Positions 45,453-54,028 are shown, numbered from the stretch's first letter. The stretch is 57,029 bases of DNA from an uncultured Mycoplasmatota bacterium (GCA_900546715.1 UREA01000008.1:1-57029), one strand, 5' to 3'. Translations and numbers: made by a program. Notes: a model not told the origin generated them from the sequence alone.

Positions 45453-46039
45453 TTATCCTTTTATTTTTTTTAAAAATTTATATAAATATGAAACATTAGT
45501 TGAATGATATACATCACTAAGCTCTTTTATAATATTCATATTTAATTTTTCTAATTCTTCTTCATCAATTCTTAAATCATACAACAATAAATTCTTCATT
45601 TGTTCTATATTTTTAACAGGACTTAATGTGTATAACTTATCACATAATGCTTTTTCTTTTGTTGCCAAATGAAAAGTATAACCATCTTCTTCTATTAAAT
45701 CAACATAAAGAGGAAAAACTCTTTCTGGAACATCTCGATATATTAAAGTTCCAAATGGTGTATTATAAGTTTTTTTCTTGTTTTTATTAAATGTAGCACA
45801 TGTAACAACAAAGGCTCTTTCTGGAATTAAATCATATAAATAAAGAGCAAAATCAAATGAGATATATGATGGTCCATAAATAAAATTAGCTAAATAATAT
45901 GTCGGAGTATTAGGATTAGTTTCATACAATCCTTTTTTAATTTTAATTAATTTTCCATCTCTAACATCTCTTGCTAGTTTAGTATTTTTATTAGTATAAC
46001 TAGTATACTTACTTTTTTGAATATACTAGAAACTACCAT
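45453..46039 (-). pseudogene. AbiEi-like antitoxin with a frameshift in a run of six A
   Basis: The main frame (45453-45929) has the AbiEi core: G-L-Y-E-T-N at its start, G-P-S-Y-I-S-F-D-F-A-L and L-A-T-K-E-K-A-L-C-D. Upstream in the same frame are K-L-A-R-D-V-R-D-G-K-L-I-K-I-K-K-G, the wing of the expected helix-turn-helix, but no start. A good GGAGGAAAT-ATG (46039) opens a different frame (M-V-V-S-S-I-F-K-K). Adding one A in the run at 46013-46018 joins the two into one protein of about 195 residues. No AbiEii toxin is adjacent. Confidence 0.65.
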
Positions 46040-46087
46040 ATTTCCTCCAGTAATTATCATTATAGAATAAATTCCGGAGGAAATCAA
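46040..46087 (-). promoter_or_regulatory. promoter and inverted-repeat operator of the AbiEi-like gene
   Basis: On the minus strand TTGATT (46082-46087) and TATAAT (46059-46064) are 17 bases apart. ATTTCCTCC (46076-46084) and its exact complement GGAGGAAAT (46040-46048), which contains the ribosome site, flank the promoter with starts 36 bp apart. AbiEi proteins are known to repress their own promoters through inverted repeats. Confidence 0.6.
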
Positions 46088-46110
46088 GCATTTTCATAAA
46101 TTATGATAAC

Positions 46111-46133
46111 AAAAAACTCCGATATATCGGAGT
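46111..46133 (-). terminator. terminator of rplM-rpsI
   Basis: A perfect 18-base palindrome ACTCCGATA/TATCGGAGT at 46116-46133, followed on the minus strand by six U, 10 bases after the rpsI stop. Confidence 0.85.
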
Positions 46134-46142
46134 AAGATACTG

Positions 46143-46562
46143 TTATCTTTTTGAAAATTGTGGTGCTCTACGAGCTTTCTTAAGACCGTATTTCTTTCTT
46201 TCTTTAACTCTTGGGTCTCTAGTAATAAAGCCAGCATTTTTAAGAATATGTCTGTAGCTATCTTCTCTTGTTTGATCAGTATTAGCATCAAATTTTAATA
46301 ATGCTCTAGTAATACCTAAACGAATAGCTCCAGTTTGACCTGAAAATCCACCACCAGAAACATTAACATCAATATCAAATCTATTTTCGTTTCCAGTTGC
46401 TACTAATGGTTGTTTTAAATCCATTACTAATGTTGCATAAGGCATGTAATCTTCTACTGCAACACCATTAACAGTAATATTACCAGTACCACCAGTAAGT
46501 CTAACTCTTGCAACACTTCTTTTTCTTCTTCCTGTTGCGGTCCATTCTTGTTTCTTAGCCAT
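46143..46562 (-). CDS. rpsI: 30S ribosomal protein S9
   Basis: At 139 residues it has G-R-R-K-R-S-V-A-R-V-R at the start, G-G-F-S-G-Q-T-G-A-I-R-L-G in the middle and the conserved C-terminal K-K-Y-G-L-K-K-A-R-R-A-P-Q-F-S-K-R that reaches the P site. It follows rplM by 9 bases in the standard order. Confidence 0.98.
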   Translation of the reverse strand: MAKKQEWTATGRRKRSVARVRLTGGTGNITVNGVAVEDYMPYATLVMDLKQPLVATGNENRFDIDVNVSGGGFSGQTGAIRLGITRALLKFDANTDQTREDSYRHILKNAGFITRDPRVKERKKYGLKKARRAPQFSKR

Positions 46563-46571
46563 AAATCCTCC

Positions 46572-47003
46572 CTATTTAATTTCCAAAGCTACTGGCTTTT
46601 GAGCTTCATGTTTATGATCAGAACCACGGTAAACAAATAATTTTTTACCCATAGCTCTTCCAAGTCTTCCATGAGGAAGCATACCTTTAATAGCTCTTTC
46701 TACCATTTCTTCTGGATATTTTTCAATCATTTCTTTAGCTGTTCTTTCTCTTAGTCCTCCTGGATAACCTGAATGATTATAATATTTCTTATCTTCAAGT
46801 TTGTTTCCAGTTAAAACTACTTTATCAGCATTGACTACGATTACATAATCACCACAATCAACATGTGGAGTATATGTTGGTTTATTTTTACCACGTAGTA
46901 CAGTTGCTACTTGAGTAGCCAAACGACCTAAAGTTTTGCCTGTAGCATCAACAACATACCAATTTCTTTCAACAGTTTCTTTTTTTTGCATAAATGTTTT
47001 CAT
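46572..47003 (-). CDS. rplM: 50S ribosomal protein L13
   Basis: 143 residues with R-N-W-Y-V-V-D-A, L-G-R-L-A-T, H-V-D-C-G-D-Y-V-I-V-V-N-A and G-M-L-P-H-G-R-L-G-R conserved. GAAAGGA precedes the ATG. The leader of about 70 bases contains no obvious second start. Confidence 0.98.
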   Translation of the reverse strand: MKTFMQKKETVERNWYVVDATGKTLGRLATQVATVLRGKNKPTYTPHVDCGDYVIVVNADKVVLTGNKLEDKKYYNHSGYPGGLRERTAKEMIEKYPEEMVERAIKGMLPHGRLGRAMGKKLFVYRGSDHKHEAQKPVALEIK

Positions 47004-47082
47004 AACTAATTCCTTTCATCATGCTCCTTATTTAATTTTCCCACGATTAAATAAATCACATAAATAAAATGTACCGATTTAA

Positions 47083-47111
47083 ATTATATGAAAAAAAACG
47101 CCAAAAGTCAA
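47083..47111 (-). promoter_or_regulatory. strong promoter of rplM-rpsI
   Basis: TTGACT (47106-47111) and TATAAT (47083-47088) are separated by exactly 17 bases on the minus strand. The transcript would have a leader of about 70 bases. Confidence 0.8.
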
Positions 47112-47117
47112 ATACTT

Positions 47118-47399
47118 TTAAGCATTTTCTTCTAAATCTGGTAAATTTATATTAAATTCATCTAAAATATGTGAATCTTTAATACTTTTATAGAATTCTG
47201 GTAATAAACTTCTAACAAGTTCTGGGTCATTGATTTCTTTTAGAGTTTCATCATCAGTTGTTCTACAAATAATTAAATCATCATTTTGATCCTTATTAAT
47301 TAAACAATAAAAATTTTCATTATCCCTTCTAGATATTGCTGATACTACATATTCCTTATCATTATCAAGTGTTAATACATCAAGTAATTCTATTTTCAT
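47118..47399 (-). CDS. small DUF1292-like protein
   Basis: 93 residues: a beta-rich part (L-L-D-V-L-T-L-D-N-D-K-E-Y-V-V) followed by a helical acidic tail. The first part recalls DUF1292 (YrzB-like) proteins. It is coupled to the upstream membrane gene by a 4-bp overlap and ends just before the rplM promoter. The function is unknown. Confidence 0.55.
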   Translation of the reverse strand: MKIELLDVLTLDNDKEYVVSAISRRDNENFYCLINKDQNDDLIICRTTDDETLKEINDPELVRSLLPEFYKSIKDSHILDEFNINLPDLEENA

Positions 47400-47761
47400 C
47401 TACTATGTCCCCTTTCTTCTTCATTTTCCATATTATACTTTTCAGGATTATTCAACATATCGATTTTTATTTCTTCTTTTAATCTTTCCACTTCGCTCTT
47501 TAGATTGGCTCTTTTAGCAACTTCATCAACAATCGTCTCAATATTCGACATAGTGTTTAGCCCACCTCCGAATGAAACAAACAATCCCAAAAGAGTACTT
47601 AATAAATCATTAGGATTTTGATTCATATGTACTACACCATATGCTACTAATAATATACTAAATCCCCCCCAAATTATAGGAAATGAAAGGCTAACCTTTT
47701 CTATTTCCTTATTATATTTTTGAATCTTTTTTATTTTAAATTCTCTTTCTTTTTCTGTCAT
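47396..47761 (-). CDS. small membrane protein of unknown function
   Basis: 121 residues with a charged helical start (K-I-K-K-I-Q-K-Y-N-K-E), two membrane helices (about 25-45 and 52-70) and a charged helical end. The start resembles that of the next upstream protein (K-S-I-D-K-Y-N), so the two may be related. No family is recognised. Confidence 0.6.
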   Translation of the reverse strand: MTEKEREFKIKKIQKYNKEIEKVSLSFPIIWGGFSILLVAYGVVHMNQNPNDLLSTLLGLFVSFGGGLNTMSNIETIVDEVAKRANLKSEVERLKEEIKIDMLNNPEKYNMENEEERGHSR

Positions 47762-47791
47762 AACTTCCCTCCATCTACATTATAGCATATT

Positions 47792-48418
47792 CTACCGACT
47801 TTGAGAAGTTTTTTGTTCATCCAAATACTCTTGGATATTTTGGGCTTCTTGAGTTAAATTTGCTTTATCCGCTAAGGCTTTAGCTCCCATACCAAGGACA
47901 AAGAAATCAGCAACATTTAAAACTCCTGAGCCAAATTGAGCAACTAACTGTTCTATAGTACCATAATCTAAGTTATCAGCAATTGGATACATTCCAAATT
48001 TATTTATGACAAATATCCCTAAAGCAACAGCTATGCTTTCAATAACATTTATTGTCTTTTTATCGTCGTCTCTTCGATATTTTTTTACCTTTTTTATTAA
48101 ATAATTTCTTTCCTCTTTATCAGTTTCCATATTATTTAAACTGTTATTCATTTTAATATTTTCAATATTTATTTCTGTTTTACTAATTTTAGCAAATTGT
48201 TTAACCATAGCTAAAAAACTACCAGCTAGACCAACAGATGTTGCTGCAGTTATAATACTTCGCAAAATCTCTTCTATGCCATCTAAAGAAAAACCAAAGT
48301 TACCAAAGCTCAAAAGAGTTGTAATAGTTCCAGTCACTAAAGCTGCAATCGCTGCATTTTTAGTAGCATCATATCTTTCTTGATTATATTTATCAATGCT
48401 TTTTATTTTATATTCCAT
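47792..48418 (-). CDS. membrane protein of unknown function, related layout to its neighbour
   Basis: 208 residues: a charged start, two membrane segments (about 22-40 and 48-68), a charged middle helix, and two more weakly hydrophobic segments. It stands between truA and rplM, where many Firmicutes have no gene. It is downstream of truA in the same direction. Confidence 0.6.
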   Translation of the reverse strand: MEYKIKSIDKYNQERYDATKNAAIAALVTGTITTLLSFGNFGFSLDGIEEILRSIITAATSVGLAGSFLAMVKQFAKISKTEINIENIKMNNSLNNMETDKEERNYLIKKVKKYRRDDDKKTINVIESIAVALGIFVINKFGMYPIADNLDYGTIEQLVAQFGSGVLNVADFFVLGMGAKALADKANLTQEAQNIQEYLDEQKTSQSR

Positions 48419-48445
48419 TTTTACCTACTCCCTAGCTTAATTATA

Positions 48446-49168
48446 TCAAAAGACATATTTTATATCAACTAAATAAAGGCCATCTGCGGGTACAACACTT
48501 AAATTTTTAGAAATATTTGGGTTATTTAACATATTTTTGACATCTTCTATAGAGGCTTTACCTCTACCTACATCAAGAATGGCTCCAACTAAGTGTCTAA
48601 CCATATAGCGATAAAAGCCAACACCTTTAAAGGTAATAAGTATTATATTATTCTTTTTTTTAATTTTAATACTAAATATAGTTGAATGATAATCATCACG
48701 AGTACCACTCACAAAATTATGATAATCATGCATTCCTTCAAGTAACTTTGCAACCCCCATCATTTTCTTTAAATCTAAATCATAATTTATTTGATAGTAA
48801 TAACCTATTTTGGATGAATCTTTACCTAAATATATTTTATAAGTATATGTTTTTTCTACAGCATTAAAACGAGCATGAAAATCATCTGGTACTCTTTTTA
48901 TTTTATTAATAATGATTTCTCCTTTTAAAGATTCATTAATCAAAGCTAAATCATTACTAGTAATTTTTTTATTAACATCAAAGTGAGCACCTTGATTAAT
49001 CGCATGAACTCCGGCATCAGTTCTGCCAGATCCTTTAATTAATATTTCTTCATTAAAATATTTACTTAAAACAGACTCTAATGTGCCTTGAACATTTTTA
49101 ACATCTTTTTGTCTTTGAAAACCTTTAAAAAGAGTCCCATCATATGAAAACTTAATTAAATATCTCAT
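48446..49168 (-). CDS. truA: tRNA pseudouridine(38-40) synthase
   Basis: 240 residues. F-S-Y-D-G-T-L-F-K-G-F-Q-R-Q opens the protein and G-S-G-R-T-D-A-G-V-H-A carries the catalytic Asp. The later F-K-G-V-G-F-Y-R-Y-M-V-R segment is conserved. It modifies the anticodon stem of tRNAs. It overlaps the upstream EcfA2-like gene by 4 bp. Confidence 0.95.
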   Translation of the reverse strand: MRYLIKFSYDGTLFKGFQRQKDVKNVQGTLESVLSKYFNEEILIKGSGRTDAGVHAINQGAHFDVNKKITSNDLALINESLKGEIIINKIKRVPDDFHARFNAVEKTYTYKIYLGKDSSKIGYYYQINYDLDLKKMMGVAKLLEGMHDYHNFVSGTRDDYHSTIFSIKIKKKNNIILITFKGVGFYRYMVRHLVGAILDVGRGKASIEDVKNMLNNPNISKNLSVVPADGLYLVDIKYVF

Positions 49169-49713
49169 GATTTTATCCTATATATAGCTTTAAGCAGTTC
49201 ATCTAGTTCTCTATAGTAATCTAGTCTTATACCATTTTTACTACTGGTATTGATGAATTCAACAATTTTAGGAACATCAACATATTTTGTTAAAATATTA
49301 TCAAATATATTTTTAGTTTCATAAATTATTTTATCATTTTCTATAATATAAATATGATCTACGCAATTTAGATAAAGTTCCATATTTTTATCAATTAATA
49401 TTATTTTTCTATTGTAATTTGCTATTCTTTTAAAAAGAGACGAAAAATATTCTAAATCTTTTTTAATCATTCCTTTAGAAAAATTAACTAATCTTATTTC
49501 TTTATCATGCAAGTGACTGGCAAGTATTACTTTGTTTTTATCTCTACTAGATAAATCATCAAATAATACACTTTTTATAGATTCATCTAACTTAACCATT
49601 TTTAAGGCATCTTGCATTTTATAAGTAATTATTTCTTCAACTTTTTTGCCACTATAATCCACTTCTTCATAAGCATTACTTATAATACCAATTATCTTAC
49701 CATCTAATTCCAT
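49165..49713 (-). CDS. degenerate EcfA2-like ATPase remnant, no Walker A
   Basis: The 182 residues follow an ECF transporter ATPase outline: I-I-G-I-I-S at the P-loop place without G-K-S/T, an S-S-R-D-K-N-K-V-I-L-A segment like the signature region, I-I-L-I-D-K-N where Walker B belongs, and a V-D-H-I-Y-I-I-E-N-D-K-I-I tail typical of the family. All catalytic residues are gone, yet the frame is intact and overlaps both neighbours. It occupies the place of ecfA2 in the order ecfA1-ecfA2-ecfT-truA. No ecfT is present. Confidence 0.5.
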   Translation of the reverse strand: MELDGKIIGIISNAYEEVDYSGKKVEEIITYKMQDALKMVKLDESIKSVLFDDLSSRDKNKVILASHLHDKEIRLVNFSKGMIKKDLEYFSSLFKRIANYNRKIILIDKNMELYLNCVDHIYIIENDKIIYETKNIFDNILTKYVDVPKIVEFINTSSKNGIRLDYYRELDELLKAIYRIKS

Positions 49714-50177
49714 AATTCACCTACTAAAGAAGAAGTATCATAATATACTTTATCTAAAATATCATAAAATTCTAAAGAAAGCGATAAATCAACTACAAAA
49801 GGAAGACCAAAGCCTAATCTTTTTAATAACTTTTCTTCTTTTAATACTTCTTTTGAAGAGCCTTCAACAACAATATTTTCTTTATCAAATACTATTAAAT
49901 AATCAGCAAGTAATGTATCTTCAACATCACTAGTAATAATTATATATTTAATATTTTGTTTATTTAATAAATCTAATATTTCTTTTTTTTCGGAATTATT
50001 TAAATAATAAAATGTTTCATTAAAAACAATTCTTTTTGAAGAAAAGAACTCTAATTTGCTTAATAAATCATTAAAATTCATTTTACCTATAATAGGATAA
50101 TCTTTAAATTTATCTAATAATAATTTATTAATAGAATTACTTAAAATACAATAATTTTTAGATTCATTAATATTCAT
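49704..50177 (-). CDS. degenerate EcfA1-like ATPase remnant, no Walker A or signature
   Basis: 157 residues. The late part reads like an EcfA C-terminus: I-I-T-S-D-V-E-D-T-L-L-A-D-Y-L-I-V-F-D, V-V-E-G-S-S-K-E-V-L, and L-G-F-G-L-P-F-V-V-D-L-S. The N-terminal half of a normal 280-residue protein, with Walker A, is missing or unrecognisable. It overlaps whiA by 4 bp and the EcfA2-like gene by 10 bp. It may have become a structural or RNA-linked protein; the function is unknown. Confidence 0.5.
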   Translation of the reverse strand: MNINESKNYCILSNSINKLLLDKFKDYPIIGKMNFNDLLSKLEFFSSKRIVFNETFYYLNNSEKKEILDLLNKQNIKYIIITSDVEDTLLADYLIVFDKENIVVEGSSKEVLKEEKLLKRLGFGLPFVVDLSLSLEFYDILDKVYYDTSSLVGELWN

Positions 50178-51094
50178 TCTTTATTCCTACTTTCTTTATG
50201 TCTTTTAACTAAAGTTTTAATTTTAATAAAATGATGATTTATTCCAGATTTACCTATCTTATAGTCCATTTCATTAGTTATAATGTCCGCTAGTTCTTGT
50301 AGTGATACTTCTGGATATTTAATGCGAGCACTAGCTACAATCTTGGTTTTATCATCTAGTAAATCAAATAAGTCTTCTTTTTTTAAATAGTTGATATCTT
50401 CAAGTTGACTAAGTCCTGCTTTGAAAGTTTTTTCTTGATTAGCAATTTCACAATTATTAAGCCTATTAACCATGTTTTTATGATCTCGATATATTCTAAT
50501 ATCTTCGAAATAAAAAAGGGAACTTGTTGCTTTAAATAACTTCAATAAATCACTGATATTTTCACTAGCTTTAATATAAACAATGGTTTTATATCCGCGT
50601 TTTATCATTTTAGCATTTAATTTAAAATACTCCAGTAAATTAAGAATTTGTTTAGCTAATTTTTCTTTTGTAAAAATAAATTCTAAATGATAACCACTAG
50701 TTGAAGGATTAGAAATATTACCAACTGCTAGGAAGGCTCCTGCTAAAAAGGCAATTTTTTCTTCATCACTAACTAGAAAATCTATATCTTTTTTATTTCC
50801 TAGATTAATTGATCCTTTTATGAAATCTATATTATCTTTAATAGATAAAATATATATTTGTTTAACTTTAAATCTTTTTTGCATCCTTATAGTTATACTA
50901 GGACTTACTTTATATATTTCTTTTATTTCTTTATAAATTCTTCTAGCAACTGAAGCATTTTCCATAGTGATTATTAGTTCATCTTTACTAAATTTACCTA
51001 AACAATTTAAAAATGACATAAGCTCATACTCAGCTTCAACTATATTAAAATCCGTTTTTGACATTTCTTCTTTTAAACTAGTAGTAAAAGTCAT
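50174..51094 (-). CDS. whiA: sporulation/cell-division regulator WhiA
   Basis: 306 residues: an N-terminal pair of LAGLIDADG-like domains (L-A-G-A-F-L-A-V-G-N-I-S-N-P) and a C-terminal helix-turn-helix with L-Q-E-L-A-D-I-I and K-S-G-I-N-H-H-F. It binds DNA and affects division and chromosome segregation. It shares one base with yvcK, the usual partner. Confidence 0.93.
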   Translation of the reverse strand: MTFTTSLKEEMSKTDFNIVEAEYELMSFLNCLGKFSKDELIITMENASVARRIYKEIKEIYKVSPSITIRMQKRFKVKQIYILSIKDNIDFIKGSINLGNKKDIDFLVSDEEKIAFLAGAFLAVGNISNPSTSGYHLEFIFTKEKLAKQILNLLEYFKLNAKMIKRGYKTIVYIKASENISDLLKLFKATSSLFYFEDIRIYRDHKNMVNRLNNCEIANQEKTFKAGLSQLEDINYLKKEDLFDLLDDKTKIVASARIKYPEVSLQELADIITNEMDYKIGKSGINHHFIKIKTLVKRHKESRNKE

Positions 51095-52047
51095 TATTTA
51101 TCTCCATCCATTAAATAGGAAAATATTAAATAGGCAGTCTTTAATGAATCATGGCGATAATAGCCATCTTCAATAGTAAATAATTTATCAGCAATAAGAT
51201 GAATGTTGCTTCCCTCAAATTCTGATAAATCAAAAATTACTGGATCTTTTAATTCTTCAGATGCGTATCTACTTGCAAGTTTACTGCTCATAATAGTATT
51301 ATTAGCAATTACTACATCCAAATTTCCTTGTCCTAAATATTTTTCTAAATAAGCCACATGATCATATACACTAAAATCATCTGTTTCTCCTGGTTGAGTA
51401 AAGAGATTACATATATACATCTTTGGAGATGCAGCCCCATTAATCGCTTTAACTAAAGTTTTATCAATTAAATGCGGAATTATACTAGTAAGCAAGGAAC
51501 CAGATGAAAATATTATTAAATCAGCACTTTTCACAGCACTAAAAACTTTAGGATTAACAGTAAATTCCTTGTCATATTCGACATAATCTATTTTACTAGC
51601 ACATTTAGTTATTTGTTCTTCTCCATATATTTTTTTACCATCAGTAGTTATTCCTACTAGATTAATGCTATCTTCAGTTAAAGGTAAAACTGTTCCTTTT
51701 AAATCTAGAATATCCGCCAGAACTGGTATGGCTTTATCAAAAGAACCTTTCATATCTAAAAGTGCTGTTAAAAGTAAATTCTTAACAGAATGATTTCCCA
51801 ATGTTTTAGATTTAACAAAACGATAATTCATTAAATCAATTAAGTCATCAGATACATTAGCCATACTAAGCATTACTTTAGATACATCCCCAACTGCAGG
51901 AATTTTTAATTCCTTGCGAAGTCTACCTGAACTTGCTCCATTATCTGCAACAGTTACAACTGCAGTAATTTCTATAGGAAATAACTTTAGTCCTTTTAAT
52001 AATTGCGAAAGACCGCTGCCACCCCCAAAAATAACAACTTTTTTCAT
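51094..52047 (-). CDS. yvcK: YvcK/CofD-like gluconeogenesis factor
   Basis: 317 residues with V-V-I-F-G-G-G-S-G-L-S-Q-L-L-K-G-L, T-V-A-D-N-G-A-S-S-G-R-L and the late S-G-S-L-L-T-S-I-I-P-H-L. It binds UDP-sugars and is needed for cell shape on gluconeogenic carbon sources. ATG 52047 follows GTGAT. RapZ, often upstream, is absent here. Confidence 0.92.
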   Translation of the reverse strand: MKKVVIFGGGSGLSQLLKGLKLFPIEITAVVTVADNGASSGRLRKELKIPAVGDVSKVMLSMANVSDDLIDLMNYRFVKSKTLGNHSVKNLLLTALLDMKGSFDKAIPVLADILDLKGTVLPLTEDSINLVGITTDGKKIYGEEQITKCASKIDYVEYDKEFTVNPKVFSAVKSADLIIFSSGSLLTSIIPHLIDKTLVKAINGAASPKMYICNLFTQPGETDDFSVYDHVAYLEKYLGQGNLDVVIANNTIMSSKLASRYASEELKDPVIFDLSEFEGSNIHLIADKLFTIEDGYYRHDSLKTAYLIFSYLMDGDK

Positions 52048-52081
52048 ATACATCACAATTTAAGTATAACACAAATTTAAA

Positions 52082-52957
52082 TTAAATAAAATGAAAACTA
52101 GAACGCTTTACTCCACCATTTACTTCATAACACTTATTAATTATAATAAAAGCATTAGGATCAATTTCTAAAATTCGTTCTTTAAACTTGTAATAATCTT
52201 GATTTCCAACAACACACATGATCATATGACCGCGTTTTTTTGAATATCCTCCACGACTAGGAATAATAGTAAGACCAGTTTTAAAATCTTCTAGTATTAG
52301 TTTTTTTATTTTTCTTACCTTTTTAGTATATATATAAAACACTTTACTATCAGAAATACCAAACATTATTTTATCAATAAAATAAGTTGATGTAATAAGA
52401 ATAATAAAAGAATATACACCTTTATCAAAACCAAAAACTATCATACCCAATAAAATAATTAAACTATTAGCAACAATCATAGCTTTAGATTCACCGACTT
52501 TAATGTATTTATTAATTATTTGCATAATTATATCTGAACCACCAGTAGAAAAACCACTGCGATATATAAGACCACTACTAATTCCATATAAAATTATTGA
52601 AAAAAGTAATATTATTAGAAAATCATCACCAATTAGTTTATCATTTAAAAAATTGGCTACTGGAGTAGTAATAGTAATCATTAGAGGGAACATTATAGAA
52701 CCAACAATATTTTTTTTGGTAGTTTTCCAATTTAAAAATATAAAACTGACGCCAAGTAAAATGAAATTGGTAACATAAATAAATACTTGGGGATTCCAAC
52801 CAAATAATCTTTGAGTTACTATGGCTACTCCACTAAAGCCTGATACTACTAAATCATTAGGAATTAAAAAAGTATTAAAACATAATGCATATAAAAATAC
52901 TCCAAAAACAAAAGATAAGCCTTCAAAAATAGTTTCTTTATCACTTTCATTTATCAT
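52082..52957 (-). CDS. YitT-family membrane protein
   Basis: About 291 residues with five or six membrane segments, the family motif Y-R-S-G-F-S-T-G-G-S-D-I-I, and a C-terminal cytosolic DUF2179 domain (T-I-I-P-S-R-G-G-Y-S-K). The function is unknown. GGTGAT precedes ATG 52957. Confidence 0.88.
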   Translation of the reverse strand: MINESDKETIFEGLSFVFGVFLYALCFNTFLIPNDLVVSGFSGVAIVTQRLFGWNPQVFIYVTNFILLGVSFIFLNWKTTKKNIVGSIMFPLMITITTPVANFLNDKLIGDDFLIILLFSIILYGISSGLIYRSGFSTGGSDIIMQIINKYIKVGESKAMIVANSLIILLGMIVFGFDKGVYSFIILITSTYFIDKIMFGISDSKVFYIYTKKVRKIKKLILEDFKTGLTIIPSRGGYSKKRGHMIMCVVGNQDYYKFKERILEIDPNAFIIINKCYEVNGGVKRSSFHFI

Positions 52958-53003
52958 GTATATCACCTATTATATTAATTATAAAACATAAGTAAGTTTT
53001 TAG

Positions 53004-53031
53004 CAAATATAAACTTATTAATGCATATATT
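53004..53031 (+). promoter_or_regulatory. possible SigE/SigK-like promoter of gerQ
   Basis: CAAATAT (53004-53010), 13 bases, then CATATATT (53024-53031), which fits the CATANNNT -10 of mother-cell sigma factors. AGAGGTGA and ATG 53052 follow. Confidence 0.35.
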
Positions 53032-53051
53032 TTTTTAGAGGTGAATTAAAA

Positions 53052-53426
53052 ATGAATGGAAGTTTTTATCAAAATCCAACATTTCCGGGGAATAACTATC
53101 AAACACCACAAACTCCACCAGGAAATATTTCTATTAATGATGTAAGCAATACTAGTATTCCTCTAACTATGGAACAAAGCTACATTGAAAACATACTTCG
53201 ACTAAATAAGGGAAGAAAAGTAAAAGCTTATGTATCATATCCGGATAGTAGTGCTTGGCAAAATAAAATTTATGAGGGAATTATTGAAGAAGCCGGAAAA
53301 GATCATTTAATTATTTATGATAATGCTAATAATTTATGGTATTTAATTAGAATTATTTATCTAAATTATGTTGAATTCATGGAACCAATAATTTATTCTC
53401 ACGCTTATTCAGATAAGACATATTAA
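53052..53426 (+). CDS. gerQ: GerQ-type spore coat protein
   Basis: 124 residues. After a Pro/Asn-rich start, the conserved GerQ domain shows Q-S-Y-I-E-N-I-L-R-L-N-K-G, the middle G-I-I-E-E-A-G-K-D-H-L-I-I, and W-Y-L-I-R-I-I-Y-L-N-Y-V-E-F. In Bacillus, GerQ places the cortex hydrolase CwlJ in the coat and is crosslinked there. Its presence is direct evidence for sporulation genes in this genome. Confidence 0.85.
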   Translation: MNGSFYQNPTFPGNNYQTPQTPPGNISINDVSNTSIPLTMEQSYIENILRLNKGRKVKAYVSYPDSSAWQNKIYEGIIEEAGKDHLIIYDNANNLWYLIRIIYLNYVEFMEPIIYSHAYSDKTY

Positions 53427-53430
53427 CAAA

Positions 53431-53460
53431 AAAAGGTATCGAAAACTCACGATATCTTTT
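53431..53460. terminator. bidirectional terminator after gerQ
   Basis: Stem AAAAGGTATCG / CGATATCTTTT (one G-U pair) with an 8-base loop between converging genes. Confidence 0.75.
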
Positions 53461-54028
53461 ATATTTTATATAATTTTTTATTTTTCTTTGATAAAAATAG
53501 AATTGTTGCAGCTATACCTATGCCTCCAGCAATTAAAGTATAATTCATAAATGCTCCAGTATCAGGATTAGTAAGTTCTTCATCACCAATTGGAGTAGTA
53601 GAGCCATCCCTATTTAATGTAGTAGTAGCTTTAGCAACAACAGTTACTACACCATCTAATTCCAATGTTGCTGAATGATCAGTGTTATAATTATTTAATC
53701 TTAAAGTTAGTGTTCCTAAATTATTGCTTGTAGTGGCTCCTTCTCTAGTAAAATTCATTGTAATATTATTACCATCTCTAGAGCTTGTAGCAGACCAACC
53801 TTCAGCTCCTTCTACTCTTACTACTTCAATTTCTTCAGCATCACCAGTTAAAGTTAAACTAGGGCTAAGTGTTGTTGCTCCATTTAAATTATCAACAGTA
53901 AATGTATAAGTTTGTTCACAAGTTCCACTACACCACCTTTCCCAAGAATAATTAATACTTGCAGCATTCGCACCTATTGGTAGTAATATAACCATAGCCA
54001 AAACTATTCCCCAAAGCATTTTTTTCAA
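53459..54028 (-). CDS. secreted surface protein with NPDTG sorting signal
   Basis: A signal peptide ending near A-N-A-A is followed by a beta-rich domain of about 110 residues with one Cys pair (W-C-S-G-T-C), then a linker. The C-terminal signal is N-P-D-T-G, a membrane helix and K-K-N-K-K. This is the layout of a sortase substrate, with N-P-D-T-G in place of L-P-x-T-G. The likeliest start is a TTG at 54028, about 9 bases after AAAGGAG; a TTG abutting that site and a later ATG are alternatives. Confidence 0.75.
   Translation of the reverse strand: MKKMLWGIVLAMVILLPIGANAASINYSWERWCSGTCEQTYTFTVDNLNGATTLSPSLTLTGDAEEIEVVRVEGAEGWSATSSRDGNNITMNFTREGATTSNNLGTLTLRLNNYNTDHSATLELDGVVTVVAKATTTLNRDGSTTPIGDEELTNPDTGAFMNYTLIAGGIGIAATILFLSKKNKKLYKI

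Noticed and set aside
47004..47080. Autoregulatory L13 leader RNA
   Set aside because: The rplM leader is short and I could not confirm the conserved leader structure by eye.
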